DNA of 39,977 nucleotides from Deltaproteobacteria bacterium (lineage in GTDB: Bacteria; Desulfobacterota; Deferrimicrobia; Deferrimicrobiales; Deferrimicrobiaceae), in contig CP070783.1 of the NCBI GenBank assembly GCA_020346465.1, positions 1,481,923 to 1,521,899 on the forward strand. The letters are read 5' to 3'. The position numbers and the translations under genes were made by a program. The notes beneath the pieces were generated by a model. That model did no database searches, was not told the DNA's origin, and was given only the letters and a program-made list of their open reading frames with translations. Below are positions 8,960 to 16,939 of the stretch, one piece after another (the stretch's first letter is position 1; every line of letters starts with the position of its first letter).

Positions 8960-10200
8960 GAACGGCCCTCCCGCCGGAGATCCACCCGGCGCACGCCACC
9001 ACCTTCCAGGCGCTGCGCCACCGCAACTTCCGTCTCTGGTTCTTCGGGCAGCTCACCTCTCTCATCGGCACCTGGATGCAGACGATCGCCCAGAACTGGC
9101 TCGTGTACAAACTCACCGGGTCGGCGTGGGACCTTGGGCTGGTGAACTTCGTCGGGGCGATCCCCCTCGTTCCCCTCACCCTGCACGCGGGAGCGATCGC
9201 CGACCGGTTCTCCAAGCGGCGCATCATCTTCCTCACGCAGGCGTCGATGATGGCCCTCGCCTTCGTCCTCGCCATCCTCTGCGCAACCGGGGCGGTCCGG
9301 CTCTGGCACGTGATCGGGCTGGCGTTCCTGCTCGGGACGGCCCAGGCGATCGACACCCCCGCGCGCCAGGCGTTCGTCATCGAACTGGTGGGAAGGGAGG
9401 ACCTCGCCAACGCCATCGCCCTCAATTCCGGCACGTTCCACGGGGCCCGCGTGATCGGCCCGGCGGTGGCCGGGATCCTCGTCGCCGCGATCGGCGTATC
9501 CGGCGCCTTCTTCCTGAACGGGGCGAGCTTCCTTGCGGTCCTGGGAGCGCTGTTCCTGATGGACGCCACGCTCATCCGCCGGGCGCAGCCGGACGGGACG
9601 GGCAGGGACGATCTGTGGGGGGGGGTGCGGTACCTCGCGGGAAACCGGGCCTCGGGGTCCGTCGTCCTCCTCATCTCCCTCTCGGCGTTCCTGGCGATGC
9701 CCTATTACGTCCTGGTCCCCATCTTCGCCAAGGAGGTGCTGGGCGGGGGAGCGGGAGGCTACGGGGGGCTGATGTCGGCCGCGGGGGTGGGGGCCGTGCT
9801 GGGATCGCTTTACGCCGCATCGGGAGGGGCCGTGCGCAGGAAGGGGGCGCTTCTCACCGCGGGATCCCTCTCCTTTCCCCTCCTTCTCCTCGCGTTCTCC
9901 TTTTCCCGCTCCTACACGGTCTCGATTCTCCTCCTGGCCGCCGTCGGGTTCGCCTTCGTCATCCAGAACGCCCCGGCGAACTCCCTGCTCCAGTCGCTCG
10001 TCCCCGACCACCTGCGCGGCAGGGTCCTGGCGATCTACGTCTCCCTGTTCCTCGGGCTGATGCGGCTGGGGGGCCTGCTCGTGGGGCTGCTCGCGACGGC
10101 CACGTCCGCCACGGCCGCCCTGGCGATCACGGCGGCCGCAAGCCTCGTCGCGAGCCTGCTCGTCTTCCGGAAGTTCCCGGAACTTCGCGGAATGGAATAG
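8956..10200 (+). CDS. MFS transporter, EntS/DHA3-like exporter
   Basis: 414 aa with about twelve hydrophobic segments. The N-terminus [20 protein letters not shown], then [17 protein letters not shown], and the loop-2/3 motif [10 protein letters not shown] are characteristic of the EntS-like (DUF894, drug:H+ antiporter-3) branch of the major facilitator superfamily. Members export siderophores or drugs; the substrate here is unknown. ATG 8956 overlaps the glgB stop (ATGA), so it is translationally coupled to glgB although no functional link is obvious. A hairpin/repeat element follows directly after the stop. Confidence 0.85.
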   Translation: MRTALPPEIHPAHATTFQALRHRNFRLWFFGQLTSLIGTWMQTIAQNWLVYKLTGSAWDLGLVNFVGAIPLVPLTLHAGAIADRFSKRRIIFLTQASMMALAFVLAILCATGAVRLWHVIGLAFLLGTAQAIDTPARQAFVIELVGREDLANAIALNSGTFHGARVIGPAVAGILVAAIGVSGAFFLNGASFLAVLGALFLMDATLIRRAQPDGTGRDDLWGGVRYLAGNRASGSVVLLISLSAFLAMPYYVLVPIFAKEVLGGGAGGYGGLMSAAGVGAVLGSLYAASGGAVRRKGALLTAGSLSFPLLLLAFSFSRSYTVSILLLAAVGFAFVIQNAPANSLLQSLVPDHLRGRVLAIYVSLFLGLMRLGGLLVGLLATATSATAALAITAAASLVASLLVFRKFPELRGME

Positions 10201-10201
10201 C

Positions 10202-10250
10202 GTAGCGGAGGGGAACCCCCCGCATCGATTGCGGGTCCCCCGTGGCTCCG
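10202..10250. repeat. Hairpin repeat, related to the inverted-repeat element at 26048-26211
   Basis: Begins within a base or two of the MFS stop. The ends pair (GCGGAG with CTCCGC) and the inner part pairs imperfectly (GGGGAACCC with GGGTCCCC). The reverse strand shares an exact 15-mer GATGCGGGGGGTTCC, preceded by GGGGACCCG four or five bases earlier, with the left arm of the element at 26048. It could also serve as a terminator between the convergent genes, though there is no T-run. Confidence 0.5.
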
Positions 10251-10274
10251 CCGCAGGGGATCCCCGGGTCGGGG

Positions 10275-11498
10275 TTACGCCTCCGTTTCCCGGGGCGCCT
10301 TCGCGAACTCCTTCCACGGCGGGAGAACCTTCAGGAAGACCGCCAGGATGACCAGGGGCAGCGCGAGCAGGGCCAGGGTGTACAGCAGTCCCTCGATCCC
10401 CCCGAACTCCATCTTGTACGTGGTCAGCCCCCGGAAGCTCTTGGAGAACATCTGCCCGCCGATCACGACGTTCCAGCGGGTGGCGAAGATCCCTCCCTGG
10501 ATCAGGATCAGGGAGACGAAATAGAGCATCTTGCGGAGCTCCTCGCTCTCCCGGAACCGCCGGAAGATCTTGATGGCGGAGAGGATGCCGAGGGGGAAGA
10601 GCATCCCCATGAGGACCTGGACGATGACCAGGCTGAAGAAGATCTTGTTCATGACCAGTTCCCCGAGGATCTTGATCTCCTCCTCGCTCTGGTAGATCCG
10701 GTGGATGAAGTCGACGAACTCCAGGGAGAAGTCGACGATCACGGCGTAGAAGAGGAAGGACATCCCCTTGTCGACGCACTTCATGTCGATCTTCCCCCCC
10801 ATCATGGGGTAGATGAACATGTACAGCAGGATCACCAGCGCGATCCCGGAGACGATCGCGGAGAACAGGAAGACGATCGGCATGAGGACGGAGCTCCACC
10901 ACGGGTTCGCCTTGATCGACCCGAAGATGAAGCCGACATACCCGTGGAGGAGGAACGCCGAGGGGATCCCGATGATGGTGATGACCTTGAGCGCCCGGTT
11001 GTCGAACCGGAGGGCCTCCTCGCTGGTGTCTTTCGAAAAGAGGGAGAGGACCCGGTGGACGTGTTTCATCACCCCCTTCTCCTCCTGCCCCCAGACGATC
11101 ATGTCCTTCCGGTAGTCGAACCAGATCTCGACCAGGAGGACCACCATGAGGTACCAGGCGTAGACGAATCCGAACATCGCCATCGCGGAGCTGGTCTGGG
11201 GGGTCAGGAAGATCTCGTAGGCGCGGAACGGGTGCCCGAGGTGCGATACCAGCGACAGCGGCGCCACGAGAAGGAACGCGAGCGCTGTCAGGAGGGCGAG
11301 CCGGTAGAGGGGCTGGACCTCTTTCACGTTGAAGACCTTGACGAGGGAGGCGAGGATGAACGCCCCCGCGACGATCCCGGTGATGTACGGGTAGACGACG
11401 ATGAGGAGGCCCCAGTGGACCTCGATCTCGTTGGGGTAGATGTACCCCGTGATATGGGGAAGGATCTCGCGCAATTTCTCCAACATGGCCGGGTTCAT
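10275..11498 (-). CDS. NrfD/PsrC-type quinone-interacting membrane subunit (module A)
   Basis: 407 aa integral membrane protein with about 9-10 hydrophobic helices, belonging to the NrfD/PsrC/HybB family, which binds quinone and passes electrons to or from an Fe-S partner. Recognisable stretches include EVHWGLLIVVYPYITG in the first helix, LVAPLSLVSHLGHPFRAYEI and WYLMVVLLVEIWFDYR. It contains no cofactor motif of its own, as expected. ATG 11498 overlaps the upstream Fe-S gene's stop (ATGA), giving the gene order cytochrome, Fe-S protein, NrfD. It should transfer electrons between menaquinone and the octahaem cytochrome via the Fe-S protein. Confidence 0.88.
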   Translation of the reverse strand: MNPAMLEKLREILPHITGYIYPNEIEVHWGLLIVVYPYITGIVAGAFILASLVKVFNVKEVQPLYRLALLTALAFLLVAPLSLVSHLGHPFRAYEIFLTPQTSSAMAMFGFVYAWYLMVVLLVEIWFDYRKDMIVWGQEEKGVMKHVHRVLSLFSKDTSEEALRFDNRALKVITIIGIPSAFLLHGYVGFIFGSIKANPWWSSVLMPIVFLFSAIVSGIALVILLYMFIYPMMGGKIDMKCVDKGMSFLFYAVIVDFSLEFVDFIHRIYQSEEEIKILGELVMNKIFFSLVIVQVLMGMLFPLGILSAIKIFRRFRESEELRKMLYFVSLILIQGGIFATRWNVVIGGQMFSKSFRGLTTYKMEFGGIEGLLYTLALLALPLVILAVFLKVLPPWKEFAKAPRETEA

Positions 11499-12241
11499 CG
11501 CACTTCTCCGTCGATATTGGCGTAGAGGACCTTCGGCTCGGTGTTGAGGTTCGGCTTGAGGACGAAGATCTTGTTCATCCGCTTGAACCGGGTCATCGGG
11601 CTGGCCGGGCTGTTCAGGTCCCCGATGACCCGGGCCTGGGTCGGGCAGACCTCGACGCAGGCCGGCAGCAGTTCCCGGTCGAGCCGGTGGTAGCAGAACG
11701 TGCACTTGTCCGCCGTATCCGTCGCCGGGTGCAGGTACCGCGCCCCGTACGGACACGCCTGGATGCAGTACCGGCACCCGATGCAGGTCTTGTCGTTGAC
11801 GAGCACGACGCCGTCATCCGTGGAGAAGGTGGCGCCCACGGGGCAGACCTGCACGCACGGCGGGTGGGCGCACTGGTTGCAGAGCTTCGGGACGAAAAAG
11901 CTCCGGAAGATGGGACGGGACGGGATCTCCTCCTCCGGCGCCAGCCCCGTGTGGATGTTGGTGACCACCGCCTCCCCCGTCCTCGGGATCATGTATCTCT
12001 CCACCCAGGTCCGGTAGAAGAACGGCTCCTTCGGGACGTTGTTCTCCGTCTTGCACGCCACGACGCAGCGCGCGCACCCGATGCACTTGTCCACCGACAC
12101 CCCGAACCCCCACAGCTTCCCGGCGGGCTCCTCCTTCGCCTGCCCCCAGGCGGGAACCCCACGCAGGAAGCCGCCCAGCGCGCCGCCCGACAGGGCGAGA
12201 GCGGACAGGAGCTTCTTGAGAAACGATCGACGGTCCATCAT
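11495..12241 (-). CDS. Tat-exported four-cluster Fe-S protein (module A, DsrO/NrfC-like)
   Basis: 248 aa. A twin-arginine signal (DRRSFLKKLL) and hydrophobic stretch precede a ferredoxin-like domain with sixteen cysteines in four groups: CIGCARCVVAC (Cys53, 56, 59, 63), CNQCAHPPCVQVC, CIGCRYCIQAC, and the split pair CTFC plus CVEVC. This is the NrfC/DsrO/PsrB pattern with four cubane clusters, which wires an NrfD subunit to a periplasmic redox partner. The Tat signal places it outside the cytoplasmic membrane. The start is the first of two adjacent ATGs (12241), sharing ATGA with the upstream cytochrome stop. There is no Mo-enzyme in this module, so the partner is likely the octahaem cytochrome. 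Confidence 0.9.
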   Translation of the reverse strand: MMDRRSFLKKLLSALALSGGALGGFLRGVPAWGQAKEEPAGKLWGFGVSVDKCIGCARCVVACKTENNVPKEPFFYRTWVERYMIPRTGEAVVTNIHTGLAPEEEIPSRPIFRSFFVPKLCNQCAHPPCVQVCPVGATFSTDDGVVLVNDKTCIGCRYCIQACPYGARYLHPATDTADKCTFCYHRLDRELLPACVEVCPTQARVIGDLNSPASPMTRFKRMNKIFVLKPNLNTEPKVLYANIDGEVR

Positions 12242-12984
12242 TCCGCCTCCGGAAGGTGGGGGTAATGGCACTGCCAGCAGACGTATTTCTCCCCGTGTGT
12301 GGCCAGGTCGATCTTCGGGGAGCCCTTGTAGGGCGATTCCTGCCCGTGGCATTTCCCGCAGAAATCCCGGCTGGAAGGCTTGGTCGGTTTTACGACCCTC
12401 GGGGAAACCCGGTGCCGGCTCGGTACGTCGTGGCACGTGGTGCATTTGAGCTGGACGTGATGGGATACCGAGAGCGTCCTCGCGATCTCGCCGTGGCATG
12501 CCGAGCACTCCCGCGGGACCGTCGGCGGCTTCGGATCGTGGGGGTTGTGGCAGGTAAAGCACGCCTGCATCGGGTTGTGGGCCACCGGGTTGATCATCGG
12601 AAATCCCCTCGGGCGCGAAGGATTGAACGTGTGGCACACGGGGCAGAATTTCCGGTCCCGGGGCGCCGACGGCTTGATGTTGTCCGGGTCTTCGGTGTGG
12701 GCCATCGCCGGGCCGTGGCACGTCTCGCAGGACAGGTCGCGGTGGTACCCCCGCTTCTTCTCCGCCACGATCTCGTCGTGGCACTCCGTGCAGGCGACCG
12801 CTCCGGCGTACCGGACCGGCTTGGCGACCTCCGTCTTGACCGTGTCCGCCCACTGGATCTTCGTGTCCTTGAACCGGGGGGGGATGACGAACTTCACGAC
12901 GACGATGGTGCCGACGATGAAGACGGCGAAAACGGTGACGAGCCGCAACGCGGACTCGGGCATGTTCTGCAACGGTTTTTTCAT
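12238..12984 (-). CDS. Octahaem c-type cytochrome, membrane-anchored (module A)
   Basis: 248 aa with one N-terminal membrane helix (LRLVTVFAVFIVGTIVVV) and a periplasmic domain carrying eight CxxCH haem sites in order: CTECH, CETCH, CPVCH, CFTCH, CSACH, CTTCH, CGKCH, CWQCH. Additional His residues between sites fit bis-His coordination, and the layout suggests a NapC/NrfH-unlike, doubled c7/c3-type fold. The product should receive electrons from, or give them to, the Fe-S/NrfD pair encoded immediately downstream. I chose ATG 12984, which keeps the helix at the N-terminus; AAGGAGG lies 12 bases upstream, slightly far. A GTG at 13035 would add 17 residues. A minus-strand TTGACA lies at 13163-13168. 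Confidence 0.88.
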   Translation of the reverse strand: MKKPLQNMPESALRLVTVFAVFIVGTIVVVKFVIPPRFKDTKIQWADTVKTEVAKPVRYAGAVACTECHDEIVAEKKRGYHRDLSCETCHGPAMAHTEDPDNIKPSAPRDRKFCPVCHTFNPSRPRGFPMINPVAHNPMQACFTCHNPHDPKPPTVPRECSACHGEIARTLSVSHHVQLKCTTCHDVPSRHRVSPRVVKPTKPSSRDFCGKCHGQESPYKGSPKIDLATHGEKYVCWQCHYPHLPEAE

Positions 12985-13139
12985 GAACGAGGCGATCCTC
13001 CTTGGAAACGAGACGATGGATGACCGGTCAGACACAACGGGTACGCAACCTCATTTTGAAATCGTGTCTCGGCGGAACGTGAAGACCCCCCGAGGGGATC
13101 TAACTCGGGATATTCGTCCCCGTCCACAAAATGGAAAGA

Positions 13140-13168
13140 AGACTATCTGATGAATAGAGAGTTGTCAA
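13140..13168 (-). promoter_or_regulatory. Candidate promoter for module A
   Basis: On the minus strand, a perfect TTGACA (13168 down to 13163) is followed after 17 bases by TAGTCT (13145-13140), a weak -10. It would transcribe the octahaem/Fe-S/NrfD operon with a leader of about 150 bases. Confidence 0.35.
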
Positions 13169-13192
13169 CGGAGGAAAAATATCCCACGGCAT

Positions 13193-13217
13193 GTCCTCCG
13201 GCGGAACCCCGGAGGAC
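13193..13217. promoter_or_regulatory. Perfect 9-bp inverted repeat between divergent promoters
   Basis: GTCCTCCGG and CCGGAGGAC are separated by a 7-base loop. It is not followed by a T-run on either strand, and it lies between the two candidate -35 boxes, so an operator is at least as likely as a terminator. Confidence 0.35.
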
Positions 13218-13263
13218 CTTTCCCAAGCATCCGTTGCCTGCAGCCCGCCGTCAGAAATGGTTC

Positions 13264-13292
13264 TTGACAAGAATGTACACAAAAGGTAAAAA
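13264..13292 (+). promoter_or_regulatory. Candidate sigma-70 promoter for module B
   Basis: A perfect TTGACA (13264-13269), 17-base spacer and TAAAAA (13287-13292, four of six matches) lie ~80 bases before the pentahaem lipoprotein gene in the most AT-rich part of the window. Confidence 0.5.
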
Positions 13293-13374
13293 ACCCTATC
13301 TCCAGATACGGAAAAATTTATTTCCCTGCTCCATGAGGCATGAACAGGTCAGCTGCAATTTCGGCGGAGGGGAA

Positions 13375-13869
13375 ATGAACCATTGGAAACTATTAACAAT
13401 TCCTGCCTTCCTCTTATTCTTTGTGGGCGGTTGCTCTGATTCGGGAAGGTTCTCCCAACCGATTGCCTATAATCACAAGAAGCATATAGAAGAAGCAGGA
13501 CTTGGCTGTTTTGACTGTCACACCGGAGCACAAACCCATCAAAAAGCCTCCATCCCCAATATCCATTTTTGCAAGAACTGCCATGAAGAAGCGATGACGG
13601 ACAGCAAAGAGGAGGAGAAACTCGTCGGCTTCATCAAAAAGAATGAGCTGATCCCTTGGGTCCAGGTGCACCGGGTGCCCGACCATGCCTATTTCTCGCA
13701 CAGGCGCCACGTCTCGCTCGGAAAAATCGCCTGCCAGGACTGCCACGGCGATGTGAACAACATGACCCTTCCTTTTACGAAGCCGCATGTTTCGATCAAT
13801 ATGGAGTTCTGCATCCGGTGCCACGAATCGAAACAGGTAACCACCGATTGCGCAGCATGCCATCGTTAG
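13375..13869 (+). CDS. Pentahaem c-type cytochrome lipoprotein (module B, ActA/c7-like)
   Basis: 164 aa. A lipoprotein signal ends at FVGGC with acylated Cys20. Five CxxCH sites follow: CFDCH, CKNCH, CQDCH, CIRCH, CAACH, with extra histidines (HKKH, HRRH, KPHV) that can act as distal ligands, as in c7/c3-class cytochromes. ActA of alternative complex III is also a pentahaem cytochrome at the start of its operon, and QrcA is a hexahaem one, so this is probably the haem wire of the module B complex. GGAGGGG sits just before ATG 13375. The gene is clearly AT-richer than its neighbours (42-50% GC in successive 60-base lines, against ~65% nearby), which may mark transfer or a different expression constraint. 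Confidence 0.88.
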   Translation: MNHWKLLTIPAFLLFFVGGCSDSGRFSQPIAYNHKKHIEEAGLGCFDCHTGAQTHQKASIPNIHFCKNCHEEAMTDSKEEEKLVGFIKKNELIPWVQVHRVPDHAYFSHRRHVSLGKIACQDCHGDVNNMTLPFTKPHVSINMEFCIRCHESKQVTTDCAACHR

Positions 13870-13885
13870 CTCGCAGGAGCAGGGA

Positions 13886-16246
13886 ATGAACATCTCGCGT
13901 CGCGCATTTCTTCAAATGCTGGGAGCAACGGGCGCTCTCGCCGGGGGGGCTTCCCGGATCTGGGCGATACCGGACGAGTGGAGGGAGATCCTGCGATCCG
14001 GACCCCGCCTGGAGACGTGGAAGATGTCCGCATGCGGGCAATGCCCGGCGGGATGCGGCATTCGTGTGCGGCTGGTGGACGACATCCCGGTTCGGATTCT
14101 CGGCAACCCGATCGCTCCTGTGAACAAAGGCTTTGTCTGCCCGATGGGGGAAGCCGGACTCGAACTCCTCTACCATCCCGACCGGATAGGCCAGCCCATG
14201 CGGCGCAAGGGGAAGAAGGGCGAGCCGGGGTGGGAACCCGTTTCCTGGGATGACGCACGGAAGACAATCTCCCAGGCCCTCAAAGGGTTCAAGAAAGGGA
14301 AACAGCCCGGCGCGTTGGGGTTCCTGATGGGGGACCGGAACACGCTCCTAACGGAATTCGCGGGGGAATTCGTCTCACGCCTGGGGTCTTCCCACTTCTT
14401 TCCCTGGCGATCCCCCCGCATCAACGAGTTGGGATTCTGGCAGGGGGCGGGAGAATTCCCTCCCTTCGCGTTCGACCTGACACGCACGGATTTCCTCCTC
14501 ACCTTCGGCACGAACCTGTTGGAGGAACCCCTGTCCCCCGTCTACTTCAACCGGATCTACGGGGGGTTGAAAGAGAAGCGGGCGCGCACGGGCCTGAAGA
14601 TGGTGCATGTGGACGCGCGCATGTCCCAGGCCGGCAGGAACGCCACAGAGTGGGTGCAGATCCGTCCGGGAAGCATGGGCGTTCTCGCCCTGGGCATGGC
14701 GTACGTGATTCTGCGGGACCAAACGTACGACCGGAATTTTGTGAGCCGCCACACCATGGATTTCCGGGAGATGGTCGACCGGGACTACCACCCCGATCGG
14801 GTCTCCGAGGTCACCGGGGTCCCGGCGCAGACCATCCTCCGGCTTGCCCGGGAATTCAGCTCCGCGAAGGCGCCCCTGGCCTTATCCGGGGGGAACCTGT
14901 CCTCCAGCGAAACGGAGCTGTTCTCCCAGTGGGCGGTGGCGAGCCTCAACGCCCTGTCCGGCAGTTTTTCCGCGAAAGGATTGTGGCGCGAACCGGTGCC
15001 GGTCCCCTGGGGAACGCCCTCCGTCTCCGCTTTCAGCCCCCGTTCTGCCGCTTTTTCCCGCAAGCCGGAGAACGCCCTCGGTTCCGACATGCCCGCGGCC
15101 TGGGTCGCGGAGAGACTCCCGGATCTTGCAGCGGCCGGGAAAATACCCGACCTCGAAATGCTTCTGATCGCGCAGGTCGACCCGGTGTTTCTCGCGGCGA
15201 ACCAGAAGGCGTGGAGGGATTGGCTTGCCCGAATCCCTCTCGTGGTCCAGTGCGCAACGATGATCGATGACACCTCGCCCTATGCCGACCTCGTTCTGCC
15301 GATGACTACGTATCTGGAGCAGTGGGACCTGACGCTGCCCACTCCGGATCTTCCCTTTTCCCAGCTGGGCCTTCAGCAGCCGGTCGTTTCCCCGGTGGGT
15401 GGCGCGCGTTCCCTCGGAGACATCCTCCTCCACCTCGGAAGGGAGGCGGGCGTCGACCTGCACCCGGGAAGCGGCGGAACACCGTATGGAGAGTACGTAG
15501 AAGCACGGATGAAGCAGATCTTCGCTTCGGGGAAGGGGACTCCGTTCTTCGAGGCGGTTTCCCTGGAATTCCTGGAGGATCTGCGCAGACGGGGCTGGCA
15601 GGTATACAGCTACCCGGCCTTCCAGGACTTCTGGCGTCTGCTCCGGGAAAAAGGGGGGTGGTGGGACCCGGGGGAATATCCGGCGGTGGACTGGAATCGG
15701 AGAACGTTCCTCTTTCCGACCGATTCCCGCATGGCGTCCCTGCTGAAGGAGTCCATGATCCCCCGATCGGAGGAGGGAGGGGAAAAAAGCGCCAAGACGC
15801 CCAACCTTTGGCTCGAAGACGGAATCCGGAGACCCGATGGCCCCGACTCCTTTCTCCTGGTCCCCTTTACCTCGCTCATGAACATGACCGGTGACGGGGC
15901 CAGCCTGCCCCTCCTGCAGGAGATGTTCGGGCTGTACCCCCGCCTGTACTGGAACACCTGGGCGGAGATGAACCCCCAACGGGCCGCTCGCCTCCAGCTC
16001 AAGGACGGGGACCTTATCCGGGTGATCTCCGGAAAAGGCGTGATGACGCTCCCCGTGCGGGTCGTCCCCACGGTTTCCCCCGAAATTCTGTCCGTTCCGT
16101 TCGGCCAGGGGCACACGGAATCGGGAAGACATGCGAAAACCATCGGGGCGAACCCGATCGTGATGCTCGACCACCGTGCGGACCCGCTGAGCGGGCGCAA
16201 CTCGTGGCAGTCGACTCTCGTCCGCGTGGAGAAGATCAACCGATAA
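13886..16246 (+). CDS. Molybdopterin-oxidoreductase-like subunit without visible Mo-ligand Cys (module B)
   Basis: 786 aa. A twin-arginine signal (SRRAFLQMLGATGALAG) leads to a CISM-superfamily catalytic-type subunit. The N-terminal [4Fe-4S] motif is intact (Cys50-x2-Cys53-x3-Cys57-x27-Cys85). The middle has the family's folds (LLTFGTNLLEEPLSP, VVQCATMIDDTSPYADLVLP), and the C-terminal ~130 residues are the dinucleotide-binding domain (ARLQLKDGDLIRVISG). In the stretch where PsrA/PhsA/formate dehydrogenase place the Cys or Sec that binds Mo (after FVSRLGSSHFF) I see Pro, Trp, Arg and Ser but no Cys. That suggests a subunit kept for structure, as in ActB1 of alternative complex III or QrcB. 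AGGAG precedes ATG 13886. The Fe-S partner follows 12 bases after its stop. Confidence 0.85.
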   Translation: MNISRRAFLQMLGATGALAGGASRIWAIPDEWREILRSGPRLETWKMSACGQCPAGCGIRVRLVDDIPVRILGNPIAPVNKGFVCPMGEAGLELLYHPDRIGQPMRRKGKKGEPGWEPVSWDDARKTISQALKGFKKGKQPGALGFLMGDRNTLLTEFAGEFVSRLGSSHFFPWRSPRINELGFWQGAGEFPPFAFDLTRTDFLLTFGTNLLEEPLSPVYFNRIYGGLKEKRARTGLKMVHVDARMSQAGRNATEWVQIRPGSMGVLALGMAYVILRDQTYDRNFVSRHTMDFREMVDRDYHPDRVSEVTGVPAQTILRLAREFSSAKAPLALSGGNLSSSETELFSQWAVASLNALSGSFSAKGLWREPVPVPWGTPSVSAFSPRSAAFSRKPENALGSDMPAAWVAERLPDLAAAGKIPDLEMLLIAQVDPVFLAANQKAWRDWLARIPLVVQCATMIDDTSPYADLVLPMTTYLEQWDLTLPTPDLPFSQLGLQQPVVSPVGGARSLGDILLHLGREAGVDLHPGSGGTPYGEYVEARMKQIFASGKGTPFFEAVSLEFLEDLRRRGWQVYSYPAFQDFWRLLREKGGWWDPGEYPAVDWNRRTFLFPTDSRMASLLKESMIPRSEEGGEKSAKTPNLWLEDGIRRPDGPDSFLLVPFTSLMNMTGDGASLPLLQEMFGLYPRLYWNTWAEMNPQRAARLQLKDGDLIRVISGKGVMTLPVRVVPTVSPEILSVPFGQGHTESGRHAKTIGANPIVMLDHRADPLSGRNSWQSTLVRVEKINR

Positions 16247-16258
16247 GGAGTCTCGCCG

Positions 16259-16939
16259 ATGAAGTGGGGGATGGTGATCGATCTGCAGAAATGCACCGGC
16301 TGCGGGGAATGCGCGGCCGCCTGCAAGCTGGAGAACAACGTGGCCATCGTGGAGCCCAGGGAATCGGAGATGGGGAGAACGATGCTCTGGATGGACATGC
16401 TCACCATCTACGAGGGGGAGTATCCCCGGCTCCGGGTGCGGCAGATCCCCCGGCCCTGCATGCATTGCGATCACCCCCCCTGCACGAAGGTCTGCCCGGT
16501 GCGCGCCACGTACATGAACGAGGAAGGGATCGTGGCGCAGATCTACCCCCAATGCATCGGGTGCCGCTACTGCATGGCCGCCTGTCCCTACACGGTGAAA
16601 TCCTTCAACTGGTACAAACCTTCCTTCCCGCCCGGAATGGACCGGGCCACCAACCCGGATGTCTCGGTCCGCCCCGTAGGCGTGGTGGAGAAGTGCACCT
16701 TCTGCATTCATCGTCTCCAAATGGCCAAGGAGCAGGCGAAATTCGAAGCACGCGATTTGCGGGAAGGAGACTTCCAGCCGGCGTGCGCGGACAGCTGCCC
16801 GACCGGCGCGATCGTCTTCGGAGACCTGGAGAACAGGGATCACCAGGTAAACCATCTCGCGCACAGTCCTCGTGCGGAGAAACTCCTGGAAGATCTGGGG
16901 ACTGAGCCGAAAGTCATCTATCTAAAAGAGGTGGATTAA
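16259..16939 (+). CDS. Four-cluster Fe-S subunit (module B, PsrB/ActB2-like)
   Basis: 226 aa without signal peptide; it is probably carried across the membrane with the Tat-tagged partner upstream. Sixteen cysteines fall in four groups: CTGCGECAAAC (Cys12, 15, 18, 22), CMHCDHPPCTKVC, CIGCRYCMAAC and CTFC…CADSC. The insert between the third and fourth groups (FNWYKPSFPPGMD…VRPVGVVEKC) is typical of the alternative-complex-III B2 and module C type proteins. In ACIII the equivalent domain is fused to the Mo-like domain; here the two are separate genes. It should bridge the pterin-like subunit or haems and the NrfD protein, whose ATG directly abuts its stop. Confidence 0.9.
   Translation: MKWGMVIDLQKCTGCGECAAACKLENNVAIVEPRESEMGRTMLWMDMLTIYEGEYPRLRVRQIPRPCMHCDHPPCTKVCPVRATYMNEEGIVAQIYPQCIGCRYCMAACPYTVKSFNWYKPSFPPGMDRATNPDVSVRPVGVVEKCTFCIHRLQMAKEQAKFEARDLREGDFQPACADSCPTGAIVFGDLENRDHQVNHLAHSPRAEKLLEDLGTEPKVIYLKEVD

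Larger units (their letters stand above)
12985..13374. other. Divergent intergenic control region between modules A and B
   Basis: 390 bases with no convincing gene. It is much AT-richer than its surroundings (19 of 60 bases are G or C in 13261-13320). It holds a promoter pair facing outward and a perfect 9-bp hairpin between them, each listed separately. Short open frames here have no homology I recognise. Confidence 0.6.

Noticed and set aside
13886-16246. Active molybdoenzyme such as polysulphide, thiosulphate or arsenate reductase
   Set aside because: The expected Mo-ligand Cys region contains no Cys. The FeS motif alone does not show catalysis, so I describe it as pterin-fold subunit only.
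14882-16864. 660-codon antisense open frame across module B
   Set aside because: Same GC artefact; the plus-strand genes have complete cofactor motifs and starts.
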